NCBI GenBank assembly: GCA_963573385.1
Contig: CAUYLG010005027.1
Coordinates: 119,034 to 183,033 of the forward strand
Direction of reading: 5' to 3'
DNA from: Cacajao melanocephalus
Lineage: Eukaryota > Chordata > Mammalia > Primates > Pitheciidae
Length of the DNA: 64,000 bases
Shown: positions 52,490 to 63,982 of the stretch, piece by piece
Position numbering within the stretch: position 1 is the first letter of the stretch
How the letters are laid out: the number at the start of each line of letters is the position of its first letter
The notes under the pieces: model-generated
The model's input: only the letters and a program-made list of their open reading frames with translations
Database searches by the model: none
Told to the model about the DNA's origin: nothing
Translations under genes and position numbers: made by a program

Positions 52490-52975
52490 GGTAGTTTGTG
52501 CAAATATGTTCATAGTAGGATAATTCACAATAATCCCAAACTAGAAAAATCTCAAATATCCATCACTAGTACAATGGATATATAAATTATAGTATAATTA
52601 TAGGAAGTCTATATGCCAGTGAGAACAAATATGCCATTGTCATAAGGAGCAACATGTCTGAATCTTTCAAACATAATGTTGAACAAAAGAAGGCAGATCT
52701 AGTAGAGTGTATCTGTGTTTTTCTATTTATATAAATGTAAAAACAGAGAAGACTGATTTATGCTGTTAAACATTAGGACATTATTTCTCTGGAGAAGGGC
52801 AGTAACTGAGAAGGGCCACGTGCAATGCTTCTGGAGTCTGGAAATATATTTCTCAATCTGTTTCCTGGTTACAGAAATGCAGTCAATTTTGAAAATTTAT
52901 TGAATTATATACTTTTACTTGGGGGACTGTCCTCTATGTAGTTTATACTTTAATAAATGTAAAAGATTGTGTTAA
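52490..52975 (+). mobile_element. Old L1 (L1M-type) 3' end, sense
   Basis: GTTCATAGTAGGATAATTCAC, AATAATCCCAAACTAG, CAAATATCCATCACTAG, GCAACATGTCTGAATC and GGTTACAGAAATGCAG, then a weak A/T-rich end, follow the ORF2 C-terminus and 3' UTR order of ancient L1. Confidence 0.75.
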
Positions 52976-54440
52976 AAAGGCTGTTTCTCTATTGATGTGA
53001 GATACCTCTCAAGTATTCCAGTCACTAAATAAAAGTTGAGTAAACTTGAATGCCTGCAAGTATCAGTGATAATCATAAATGTAATTCATTGTGCACACTG
53101 GAGGGAAAGGCAAGGGAAAGTCATTTGTATAGGATTCTCAGAAATCAATTCTTTCCAACCATATTAAATATCCAGAAATTCAAAGCCATGCTATAACAGC
53201 ATTTTCCTATCTAGCAACCTAAACATTCTGTCAAACTATTTTAATGAATAATTGAAACAAGTTTGAGATAATCATGTTTTAAAGAACCTGGGAGAACTCC
53301 TAATGATCACCACTGCTTTCCTAGCTAACTCTATTAATGTGATCAGATTAGTTTAAGGTTATGTAAAGACATGAACTTAATTGCTTTCTTCTTTGTCCTT
53401 TCAGTTGGTATTTTACAAAATCCAGTGACTCACCCTACCCACATTTTTGGTATATGTTTGCTCTCAATTCTAGATTCCTGATACTAATTCTATCCTTCAT
53501 TATTATTTAAGGATTTTCAATCACATTTTTATAGTTACAATTGCAAATTATTTTAGTTCTCTTAGATTTAAGTGATTTGGGCTGGAAACTTGAATTCATC
53601 TAAAGATACTAAGTATTTTTTTAATCTCTTTTGCTTTTTAGGTCATTAATCATCATATTTATTCTACCTTATTCAACATGAAAACCTTTCTCTGGATTGA
53701 GTACAGAGCAGGTAAAGCTGAACAACATTGCTTGCTCTAGTATATATTAACATGACACCATCTGTTCTTAAACAGTAGACTTTCTTCTTTATCTTATTCT
53801 GTTTAGAAATTTGAATGTGCTGTTTTTAAAATTACTCTTGGCATAAAAGCACAAATTCATTCCAGTTTTTTGTCTTTATGAATTTTTTTATCATTTTATG
53901 TTATCTTTTTGCATCTTTTTTCTAATATATCTCAAGGTAATCGTAAAATTATCTGTAAGAGGCAATATTATTTGTAGAAAGAGATGTGCTTTTTCAAGAA
54001 CAGGAGATAAGAGTTATAAGACTCAGCTTTGCTACTCAGTGACTTTAATTTAATCCCTAATATCTGTGAAAATTGAGTACTAATTTATAAATAGCAAAAA
54101 TAATCTACTTCAGAATTGCCTAATAATCAAATTTATATGTAAACAAAATTGTCATATACGCTATTATAGTATATAGTATAATATACAGTATATAATACAT
54201 GTGTATATACATAGTATATGTGTATACTTATTGATATATTAATTAACAAGTTTAACTTACGTTGTTTTTTATCCTTTTCACACTCTTACATCAGTAGTCA
54301 TTTATTTTTGTTCATTTTTTCCCTTTCACACTCATGTTGGTGGTCATTTATTTTTTCTTTCAGAGGCCATGTTTTCTGAAATATTTTGAAATCTCTTTGA
54401 CTAACATCTACAATGCAGTTCTTTTGTACTCAGCATTCCC
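52976..54440. other. Unassigned AT-rich stretch with simple repeats
   Basis: Contains a TA-rich alternating tract at 54154-54240 with many overlapping palindromic steps, and a diverged tandem pair at 54273-54361. No gene recognised. Confidence 0.45.
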
Positions 54441-54850
54441 TTCTTAGATTATTATAAACTCTGAGATGACATGGTCACTTTCTCCTTGGGTGTCTGTCAC
54501 TTCTGCTTCATCAAGTAGTTCTTCCTTGTTAGTCAAAATTAATTTCAGAGTAGCAGTTCTCCTCATTGCCTTTTTAGGCCCTCCTGAGAGCTGAGATTGT
54601 CAGGAAGGCAAGTTCAGAGTTTATTAGATTTTTCTTTTAGCAGAGACTTCCAACACTCATCCAGATATGTGAGTCTCTTCTTGTCACTCATTACTATCTT
54701 CTGAGCACAGGATGTATCTATGTACTCCACTGTGAATACACCTTTCAGAGCAGATGCCCCGCAGTTCAAGTGGTTTGGTGTCTACTTCCAACACTGCAGT
54801 TGTTGATATTCTCTTCTTTCATACTATCCAAATCTTCTCATCTATGATAA
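54440..54850 (-). mobile_element. CR1-family LINE (L3-like) fragment, endonuclease region, antisense
   Basis: Reading the minus strand, codons around 54475-54570 spell a recognisable CR1/L3 endonuclease end: LTNKEELLDEAEVTDTQGES followed by DHVISEF. This matches the usual L-T-N-(K/R)-E-x-L ... S-D-H-x-x-x-E-F pattern, which includes the catalytic Ser-Asp-His box of apurinic-type endonucleases. Stops before and after show it is dead. CR1/L3 elements are among the oldest LINEs in mammals, so readable codons are notable. Confidence 0.65.
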
Positions 54851-54992
54851 AGCTCAAGATGTTAAAGTTTTATTGACACATTTATTGTCTTTATATTCTC
54901 CTCTAACTCTATTAAGCTTGCTTCTTTTCAACATTTTAGGATACCACTCAGATACTACCTAACCAAATTTATGTAACTTTAGGAGATTACAT

Positions 54993-55012
54993 TTTATTTA
55001 TTTATTTATTTA
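54993..55012. repeat. (TTTA)n short tandem repeat
   Basis: Five consecutive TTTA-type units. Confidence 0.85.
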
Positions 55013-55507
55013 TGCTAAGGAACTTACAAATATGTTATTATTTCCAGTTGCTTTATTACTAACACTCTGTCCACATCTACAGAAACCTTTCCGTCTAAAT
55101 ATTCTTTCCTATTACTTTATTTTCATTACTTCTGATTATCTGTGATACTGCTGTTGGTTCTTCCCTAATCATTCCTGCTCCCCTCTATCATGCCGTTTTT
55201 ATAGTTATATTTCTGTACATTCTCCTTCTTCTTCAAATTTCCAAGTAAGTTGCTGGTTTGTTTTTATTTAATAATTTGGCTGGCTTTCTACCAAACTCAT
55301 TCTTTTTGGTGTGTATAACTTGTACTCCACCCCTTGCCATGGGTTTATTTTTCTGATTTCATAAATAATGATCTAGAAGTCCCACTGTGTTACCAATTGT
55401 ATGCTTTCCTCAAGTTCCTTTACTTTAGAAAATGACCTCCAAGTGAAATAAAAGCAATTATCCTCTTGCACTACCATTTCTTATGCATAACTCCATAGTT
55501 CCTAGAG
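55013..55507. other. Unassigned stretch
   Basis: Pyrimidine-rich, non-coding. Might be further CR1/L3-derived sequence. Confidence 0.3.
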
Positions 55508-55599
55508 CAGCATTTCAGGGTATGACCAATAGATCACCAATCCTATGAGAAGCTTTACTCACAAAGGTTTCTGTGGTCACAGAAGTTTGAGAAAGGCTG
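55508..55599. mobile_element. Possible short hAT-type MITE
   Basis: Starts CAGCATTTC and ends GAAAGGCTG, which pair as inverted ends at eight of nine positions. The family is not recognised and the 8-bp flanks do not match. Confidence 0.3.
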
Positions 55600-55769
55600 A
55601 ATCACATATCCCTAATTTGTAGATTTTTCTGCCCATAATAAAAACACAGAGATATCCTGCCATCAATGCAAAGATAATAAAGCAGCATAACTTTGTTTAA
55701 TACAGCATTTCCAAATACTTTTGAAATTTCTTAATCATGGAATATCTAGTAAAGCCCAAGGAGCAAATT

Positions 55770-56745
55770 TTAATTTAATACATAACATTTATTGAACACT
55801 CACATATGTCAGATATTGTGCTAGGAAACCATGTATGTGTGTATACACATACACGCACACATACACACACACGTCTATGCAAATATTTATCAAGCACTTA
55901 CTATTTGCCAGCTTTCTTTTTGTCATTAGGAATACAGCAGTGAAAACGATAAACAAAATTACCTGCCATTATTTTAGTAGGAAAAAGAGACAATCAGTCG
56001 AGTACACATTACATTGGTAATAAGTAATAAGAAGGAAAAGTTATACCAGTGCAAGACCTATATTGTTTAATTATGGGTGGGGTAGATTTCAAATTTTCAT
56101 TGAGTAGACAGGGAAAACTCACTTAGAAAGTAACTATCTAAAAATAGTGAGATATATTGCATGCAGATATATTCTAGACAGGGCGATTTGTACAAAGCAA
56201 ACTCTAGGCAAGGAGACATGTAAGTATGAAGGGCTTGAGGCAAGAGTGTGCCCAGTTTATTCAATGAACAGGAAAGAAGGACATATGGCTAAAGAAGAAA
56301 ATACAGAAAAACAGAGGGTCAGGAAATAAATTCAGAGACATAACAAAGGACCTTGCCTTTTATTGAATTAACAATGGCAACCCACTGGAGGTTGTTAAGC
56401 AGAGTGACACGATTTGACACCTTGTAACATAATCATTTTACCTGCTGCATTGAGACCAGATAATATGCTGGCAAGAGCCGAAGCAGAGAAATGAGGAGAC
56501 TTGCAGAAATACTGGCAAGAGAGGATTACGGCTTGGAGCATATTAGTGGTTAAATTCTAGGTGTATTTTGAAAGTGAAGCTCAAGGCTAGTTTTCTTTGT
56601 TGTTGTGTATACTTTCCCTTGAACAACTGGGAGAGGGGAGTTGTCATTAACTGAGATGTACAAAACTACAGGAGAAGCCCATTTCCCTAAGGTGAGGGTG
56701 GAAGATATCAGGAGTACAGCTTTTAAATTAGCAGAGGGACATATA
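55770..56745 (-). mobile_element. L2 LINE, antisense, carrying a CA microsatellite
   Basis: ACATTTATTGAACACTCACATATG, GGAATACAGCAGTGAAAACG, AGGGCTTGAGGCAAGAGTGTG, CAACCCACTGGAGGTTGTTAAGC, CTGCTGCATTGAGACCAG and AAGATATCAGGAGTACAGC are reverse-complement L2 blocks in order. A second, slightly different start block (TATCAAGCACTTACTATTTG at 55887) follows the microsatellite, so two L2 pieces or a local duplication may be joined here. Confidence 0.8.
55831..55873. repeat. (TG/CA)n microsatellite with inverted halves
   Basis: GTATGTGTGTATACACATAC followed by CA repeats. The left TG half and right CA half are near-perfect inverted copies around a central TATA. Confidence 0.85.
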
Positions 56746-56754
56746 AGCCAACAT

Positions 56755-56960
56755 TAACTCATCTACTCTTCTTAACAAGTCCACAAACTGGGTACTCATA
56801 TCATACCCATTTTGCCCTGAAAAAAAAAAACTAAGACCCAAAGAGGTCAAGAAATCAACAGAAAGTGAGCAAAGTGACTAAACAAGGCCTGCACAAAATT
56901 TGAACTCAAGGACATTTTACATCTGAGGCCCAGGTATATAGCTACTATCTATTACTGCCA
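56755..56960 (-). mobile_element. MIR element, antisense
   Basis: TACCCATTTTGCCCTGAAAAAAAA, AGACCCAAAGAGGTCAAG, GTGACTAAACAAGGCCTGC and TTTGAACTCAAGGAC are the reverse MIR order, with an A-run expansion at 56820. Confidence 0.8.
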
Positions 56961-58855
56961 AACTAAGAGATATTGAAGGCTTTTTGCATTCCAAGCAGCC
57001 AAAAGAAAAAATATATCCATTGGTGTGCCTGACAGTTTCTGGAAGACTTTCATGAGTTAGTTGTGTGTTACAGGAAGACAGTGCACTCACCTCTCAGTTA
57101 CACACATCAGAAGCATTTTCAAATCTCAGAAGGAAATGGCCACACCTACTGCATACCTCTCTTTCTGTGCCAGTAACAGGGGCTTTGGCATTCTTTGGCA
57201 TAGTTCAGTCCACCTTATCACTTCCAAGTACATAGAACCCTGCATTCTGTTCAGTCCAGGTCTGTTTTACACCTCTTGTAACCATAAATTTGTACTAATC
57301 ATTCTTCTACCTAGGATCGGTTTTCATCCCTGATCTTGGCTTTAATCCTTCTCTACTTTCCTGAAATCTTTCTCTTTTTATCACTATTACTTGGCATCTT
57401 CTTTCCTTATTCGAATCCTTCCTGCTGTTTAATAAGTCAGAATATTTTTTAAATATAGCTTTTCTCAAATTCCTTCTTTTGAAGAGAGAGATCAATTCGC
57501 AGTTACAAAACACGTTTCACTCCAAAATCTCTCAGATTTCAAGTACAGCCTCAGATTTTTCATCATCTAGAATTTTTCCATTTTTGTGCCTAGTAAACAG
57601 CCTGAGGCAAAAGGAGAACGCTGGAGATAAATGGAAGTTAAATGTAGAAGGGCAATCATGGTCACTCCATCACTGAGGACTTAGGTTGGCTGCTGAGTTT
57701 GGTCTTGATTTAACAGACCAGACTGGGAGACACGATAAGCACATGAGTTGCTGGGAACTGACGCTTATTTTTCCCTTTTTGCTTTACACCACTCTCAGCC
57801 CTGTCTCCACTGATGCGCAGGTGAGTTACAAGAGGAAGCATTTCCCAGGCTGCAAGGCAGTCCACTTAGCTCCAGATCCTAAGAGTGTCTTGAGTCAGTT
57901 TGGTGCAGATTCCACCAGTGAGCTTTGACTTCTCAGCAATCTCTCTCTCGAGAGGCTTCCCAGAAATCTGTCCTTTCAGCTCACCCCTGATGCACTTTGA
58001 GCAACTGGCCAACTCTCCCATAAGTACATTATTAATGGTCTCTTTTCAAAAGCAGAGATAGTGCCCTGGAAAATGCGGTATTGATTTTTCCCCTTCTTTC
58101 TCACTGTTTCAATCACTGCTCGTTTCAATGGCTTTCATTTTTAGCAACAAGAGAATCTTTGAAGAAAAGTGGTTTATAGGATCAGCCTGAAATAAAATCA
58201 CCGCTCAATTTAAGCTCTGAAAAAATACTATTGATATTTTAATAGAAGTTTGGAGAACCTATTGCGAGCTCAATAATAGCTACAAGGAGTTTATACACAG
58301 AAATCATACTTAGAGATTATTTTATTTCTTAGGTAGTATGTGTTAACAGCAAATAAAGGTTTAAACATTCACTCACTTCCAGACTATATATATCAAGAGT
58401 CTCAAGAGTGTGGAAATGTTCAGAGTACTTCGGAAGGGGTGAAAGTCTTCCTACGACTAACATGATTTGTCTTTAATTGGCCCTTGTAGATAAAACCTGG
58501 GGTGGTTTTCTCTTAAGCTCTCTATTTGCCTGCTGTTGGAATCAGGGAATCCCAGCTATCTTACTGCTGAAACACATAGAGGCTGTTCAGTTAAACAAAT
58601 TTGTTGTCCATATGAGACAAGTAAAGCCCAGGTGATGGTGCAGCTTGCTGGAGAAGGCAAAACCTCAAATTCCTGTCCAGGATTCTCTCTCTGTGGGCAC
58701 CTGGATTCTTTCTCACTACATGGACCTTGTTATAGTGCTGACCTCTCTCTTTCTTCATTTCCTCCCATATTCTCTAAATGCCTACAGATCTCTTCGATTC
58801 TGAATCTTCCTATGCTGCATGAACATACTCATTCATGAGGTAGAATAGCAATATT
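56961..58855. other. Single-copy-looking stretch with balanced composition
   Basis: No repeat family recognised over about 1.9 kb, and composition is less AT-rich than the rest. It includes a strong splice-site-like pair (acceptor-like end at 57798, donor CAG/GTGAGT at 57820/57821) and several open frames of 65-100 codons without known domains. Possible unannotated exon or regulatory sequence, unproven. Confidence 0.35.
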
Positions 58856-58879
58856 ACCATATGCATTGACTGGTTTCTT

Positions 58880-59035
58880 AACAAAAAGAGAATGTTACCT
58901 TCAAGGGTCACATCAAGAAGCACCTCTTCCAGGAAACTCATTCTGTGACTTCAGTCCATATTGATGTCTCTGCTTTTTGCCAATTCCTATAAATCACCGA
59001 AAATGTGTATTGTATAGTATCTACATTTAAGTGTT
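58880..59035 (+). mobile_element. L2 LINE 3' fragment, sense
   Basis: CAAGAAGCACCTCTTCCAGG, AAACTCATTCTGTGACTTC, AGTCCATATTGATGTCTCTGC and CCAATTCCTATAAATCACC match the L2 3' region in order. Confidence 0.7.
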
Positions 59036-60530
59036 CTATATATATGCCAAGATTTTTAATGAGATTTTTGAAACTGATATTGATTAAATGAATATTTACT
59101 ATGTGGCTAGTAAGTGTATAAGGCACCATGCTATATGTTAAGAGGACTAAAGAGTAAAACATAATTTTTCTTGAAGTATTTGTATTTGATACAGATGCAA
59201 GTTTTAAACATATGAAAATAATTTTCACAGGAATACCTTGATGTGGAGGAAGATAGTAAAAAGAAATTCCAGAGAGAGGAGTAAAAGAGCAGAAAAAGTA
59301 GGGCTGGTCAATTTAGTGGTATTAGATAGGGTACCTGGAAAAATGCAGCTGTATTTTGTTTCAAAATGTGATCAAAGGGGATGGAATAGGATGAGAATAA
59401 AAATATTCTTAACTTTGGAGAATCTAAGCTATGTATTTAATATATTCCTCACACAAGAAAAAGAAACCTTGATTAGAATAGGGTGGAGGGTATCTATTCA
59501 TTCATTCACATAACAGATATTAATTGAGAATCTTAGCACCTAGATTAGTGCCTGTATGTAAAGTACTAGTCAAGGCTTTAAGGTTAACTCTGAAATAATG
59601 GAGTTAGGAAGCTTTTTTACTGAATGCCAGACCAGCATGTATGCTACAAAATTAGAAAGCAAGAATCAGATAACGAAATGTTGGGGAAATTGTGCCAATT
59701 AAATATGGAAAGCTAAAGAGCCAGCATAACCTAAGCATTTATTGTTATGATAGTAATAGGAGGAGGGCACATGGAGGAACTAATGTGAAGCCTGTGTGGA
59801 TAAAGGAGGAATACTGGTGGGTTAGGTAGGTTTTTGCCATAGTACTAGGGATAGGGTGTTAGGTGGAAGATATCTCTTTTTCACTCTTCTTATTAAGAAT
59901 CTCCCCTTTTGCTCTTCCATAGAGTTGTTTGATTACATGGGCCTCGAGCCACAAAGGCTGCCTGACCTTCTTTGTTCCAACATTAATCCTGTTTAAACTC
60001 TTGAAGGATGCAGAAAGCCATTGCCATCAGAAACCAGGCCAACTCCCATGGGAAAGGAAGTCCCTTAGTCTCATTAGGAGTGTTCTTGCAAGTTCCACTT
60101 GGCCAAGCATCTCTCACCAGGAGCCTGTAAAGGGTGAGAGAGAGGGGAGACTTATAGTAACAAATCGTGTAGGATTTGCCTGGCCTCTTCTTTGTGTACA
60201 TCTTTCTTGGGAACCATGAAAGAAAATAGTTCTGGCATCTAGCCATTCTCATTCTTTTCTCAGCAGAGGGGAACCTAATATAATTCAGCTCTTAGATGCA
60301 GGGTTTCTGCTTTCTGTTTTTATGTGTTTAGCATGACCTGATGTAGGACCTAATTACCCACCTCTCACCAGGTCTCAACAAAGAGTTTTTTACACTCTAA
60401 TTAGTTCAGTCACTAAAATCTGGACAGGTAATGAGAGAATAACTTCCTTCACAGAAATGCATTCCCTTTTGAGAAGTAAATGTCCAGTCATGAAAACCAA
60501 TATGTAGGGGTAATGAAGATGAAGAGAAGG
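59036..60530. other. Mostly unassigned, with possible weak L2 traces
   Basis: TGAATATTTACTATGTGGCTAG near 59090 and ATTCATTCATTCACATAACAG near 59497 resemble worn LINE/MIR ends but are too short to call. The 96-codon frame at 59929-60219 is not recognisable. Confidence 0.35.
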
Positions 60531-60534
60531 TAAC

Positions 60535-60680
60535 CTAATAGAAAGTAAGCACCTACTCTGTTATAAGCAATGTGCTTGATGCTTAAATACGTTAGTTCAC
60601 TTAATGACTGCAATATCTCATTTTACACGTAAAGAAAGTGATTCTCAGCAATGTTGAATGACAAAATTACATGATTTGTT
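60535..60680 (-). mobile_element. MIR fragment, antisense
   Basis: GCTTGATGCTTAAATACGTTAG, ATCTCATTTTACACGTAAAG and GATTCTCAGCAATGTTGAATG are the reverse MIR order. Confidence 0.7.
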
Positions 60681-60699
60681 TCTATTTGGTATTATGTAT

Positions 60700-60713
60700 C
60701 TCTCTCTCTCGCT

Positions 60714-60748
<35 letters not shown>
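60700..60748. repeat. (TC)n followed by a pure T32 tract
   Basis: TC repeats with one G interruption (60700-60716), then 32 uninterrupted T (60717-60748). Such purity indicates recent origin or ongoing slippage. Confidence 0.95.
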
Positions 60749-60754
<6 letters not shown>

Positions 60755-62938
60755 GAGTTTTACTTTGAGCCAAAAGCAATATTCAACCCAAAGGAAAATC
60801 TCACCCTTGGCGTAATGTCACATACCACTGGTTGGGGGAAAATCTGATGTCTAGCAAGACATCGAATGATGATAAAACTGCACTATATAGAATACTTTCT
60901 TTTCTGACTTAAGATAGCCAACACAAATTCCAAATGTCCACTTCATTAAAGACCTGAAAATCTATATGAAATGTATGTACTCTTCATTTGGACTATGCTG
61001 ACCATTAGAAAGTAAATTCAAATTATAATCAATTCCTATTTGATATTAACTGGGCTTAACATTTTTGATTACACATACTATGCCTTTGATTTGTGGAAGA
61101 AAGAAGTAAAATGTTTGGTCGTCTGAGGCTGAGGACATGAACTCAGTTTTGGGATTTTTGTTGTCATCATCATCATTGTTTTTTTCCAAGATAAATATAA
61201 ATACTGTGATTCTTTCAGAAATTTTAAGTTCTTTTTTCTGGGCATCAAATTATCCTTGAAAGTGTAGTTTACCACTGCCTACAGGATTTATTATATCTTA
61301 CTTCACCTGGGTATCAAAGGCCTTGTAATATTGGAGCATAATCTGCATTTTATTTGTTCACATCAGAAATATTTATTGAGGATCTAATTTATGCCAGGGT
61401 CCTCTCTCTGTATTGTAAATGCTATAAACATCTTTCTTCTTCCCATATGTCTATGCAGAATCACTTCATTTTCAAACATATACTGAAAATGTTAACTATG
61501 AAACTGGCTGTAGGGTACATGGAAACTCTCTGTGATAATCTTGTAATATTTCAAAAATCCGAAACTATTCTAAAATATAAAGTTCATTAAATATAAAAAA
61601 TCCTCCAGGAAGTATTTCTAATCACATTCCATTTGTGAATTTACCTATTTCTGGAATTAGGTCCACAAAGGATATGCAGAACCATCACTAATGACCTAAG
61701 CAATAGCATTTATTCATATGTATCTGTTAGTTGTTTGGCTGGTTCCTTTGTCCTAAGAAGATTGAACTATGTCTGGTGCTTTCTGGCGTCCCCTAAATGG
61801 CTAAGCCCAAAGAATGAGTGAAATTACTACAAACTTTTCTGCCATAGGGCATTGTTCAAACTGACAGACAATTTGCTATATTACTCAAATTGGAACTCTC
61901 CTGTAGTGGCATATATTTTATTTTATTCAATTTTTTTTTGCTCCTATTGTCCTGACTTCACATTGCATTCTTTGGCCAAAACATTGGACTCGCTCTGTTT
62001 ATCTTTCTGTAGTGTTCAATTAATATTTTGATTGATAAATAAGACCCATAGGAAATTACAAAGGCTAAGTTTTCTGATTATATATATGAATCTGTCATCA
62101 AATATAACACTTGTGATATGGAGAATTTATCGTCATAGGTCATTAGAAACATAACCAACTGCCTCAGCCATGTTTTATGTCCTACATGTACACTCACACC
62201 CATACAGAAACAACTTCCAACTTTGACAAATGCTTTTACAGAAGAAAACGAACTTCAGTTAATTTTTAAACTCAGTATGGTCTACTTTGAATAACCTAGT
62301 GAAAATGGCCTAATAATTTGAATCATAAAATAGTTAATTATTGTTAAATTGGGGTTATCTTTTATCAATTGAATACTTTTTTCATGAATACTTGTGTAAG
62401 ATGATCTATTAACAACTCAATTAATTACAATTTTATTGTGCATCAGCCCCATGAAGAATACCTTATTAATCATAAGGGGGATATGGTATTAAAAATACAC
62501 CTTATCTTGGAAAATTACAATTTAGAAGGAAATTCAAAATTTAGATATAAAAATTGAAATTGCAAGAGATTAAAACAAAGATATCAGAATGGTTGATGTT
62601 TGCTTGTCAAAAGGGAGTAACAATGATGCATCTATGTGTTCTATGCCTCAGGCATAGCTGATGCTGAATTTTCAAAATGTAAACATAGGGAATCTTACCA
62701 TTTATTTTGAAAAATAAATGAAATAAAATGAGTGTGCATCAATAATTCATGGTAACATTTTTACAACAATAATTTTAAGCATCCAATACCACAAATATGT
62801 TGCAAGTAACTCAGTATCATAGTAGCAACAGGAGGAAGCCTAGTAAAAGTGTCTTCCCAGTGAAGAATGGATACCTGGATTTATAGATTGTTAATCTATT
62901 TTTTTCTGTGAGCCTTTACAGTCCAGTATCAGTCAAAT
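60749..62938. other. Unassigned stretch after the T tract
   Basis: Non-coding by eye. If the T tract is the tail of a minus-strand retrocopy, its body would start here, but I recognise no gene in the reverse complement. Weak LINE-like TATTTATTGAGGATCTAATTTATG at 61369. Confidence 0.35.
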
Positions 62939-63028
62939 GGCTCCAATTCAAGTTAAACATTTAACTGTCCCATCTAGACAAGGCTCCAATTCAAGTTAAA
63001 CATTTAACTGAATGTCCCATCTAGACAA
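62939..63028. repeat. 43-bp tandem duplication
   Basis: Unit 1 is 62939-62981, unit 2 is 62982-63028. The units are identical except for a 4-base AATG insertion in unit 2 after TTTAACTG. They start GGCTCCAATTCAAGTTAAAC and end CCCATCTAGACAA. Confidence 0.95.
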
Positions 63029-63770
63029 TGCTATCTTAGGTCAGTTGTTCTGGGAGTCAGGTTCTAAGACTCTGAGTTTACAGTACCAGAAAGATTATTG
63101 GGGTCTGTTACTGACAACATCATGACTGGACAGAGGGACCAGCTAAACTGAAATGCAAGAAAAATAGGAGCTTCAGCCAATCTCATGGGTTTCCTGATTC
63201 TAGGATAGCCCTTCAGAGATGTCCCAGTAGAGGCATGGAAGCTGGACCTTTGTACCCTCAGATCAACCAATTATTGGATGTGAATTTTCCTAGAATGGAA
63301 GAATAATCATCTTGGCAAGGATAATTTCCATCAGCTAGGGATAACTCCTGGTGTGGGTTTCAACTACGTCAGTCTGAAGCAAACATTCCTACCACTAGAG
63401 GCACACACAACAAAAGTTTTCTTACTATAATAATCAGGCAGGTTCTCATCCTCTGGAAGCTGCTAGTCTACTTTGGGAGATAAGACAAGTTGGGTAAACA
63501 AAAACCTATAAAACAGTGAAGATTTTAGTAAGTAATATCACCCCAAATAAATAAAACACTGTGGGTTTACAGAGTAGGGAACTATGCAGTGACAGCCAAG
63601 ACTTATGACTGTTGCTTCACAAATAACAGGAAATTCCTAATCTTTATTATGAACAGCAATGTCCAGGGAAACTGAAGCTGAATCAAAATTAAGAACAATT
63701 CACCATCACTGGTTTGTTAAGGCAGTGGTTCAGAAAAGACCCTATGGAAGGTGGGTACTATCCAAATCAT
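63029..63770. other. Unassigned stretch
   Basis: Non-coding. No element recognised. Confidence 0.35.
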
Positions 63771-63771
63771 T

Positions 63772-63982
63772 GACAATCTAAAGCACACATTCAAAGTAAA
63801 AAATATCCAGGACTTGAACTCAGACCTGGAACAAGTAAACTTAACAAATATTTACAGATCTCTCCACCCCAAATCCACAAAACATACATTTTTCTCAGTA
63901 TCACATTACACCTATTTTAAAAGTGACCACATAATTGGAAGTAAATCACTCCTCAGCAATTGCATAGCATTTCACAGGTTTA
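63772..63982 (+). mobile_element. L1 ORF2 fragment (endonuclease/RT linker), sense
   Basis: ATATCCAGGACTTGAACTCAG, ACAAGTAAACTTAACAAATA, CAGATCTCTCCACCCCAAATC, ACCACATAATTGGAAGTAAATC and CACTCCTCAGCAATTGC correspond to the end of the L1 endonuclease region and the following linker, the same part seen at 13310-13480. Sequence after 63965 does not continue as L1. The final GGCTGGC could be the start of another element cut by the window edge. Confidence 0.8.

Noticed and set aside
54993..55873. Short regularly repeated units as a possible CRISPR-like array
   Set aside because: They are simple tandem repeats (TTTA, CA) with no spacers, in a mammalian genome.
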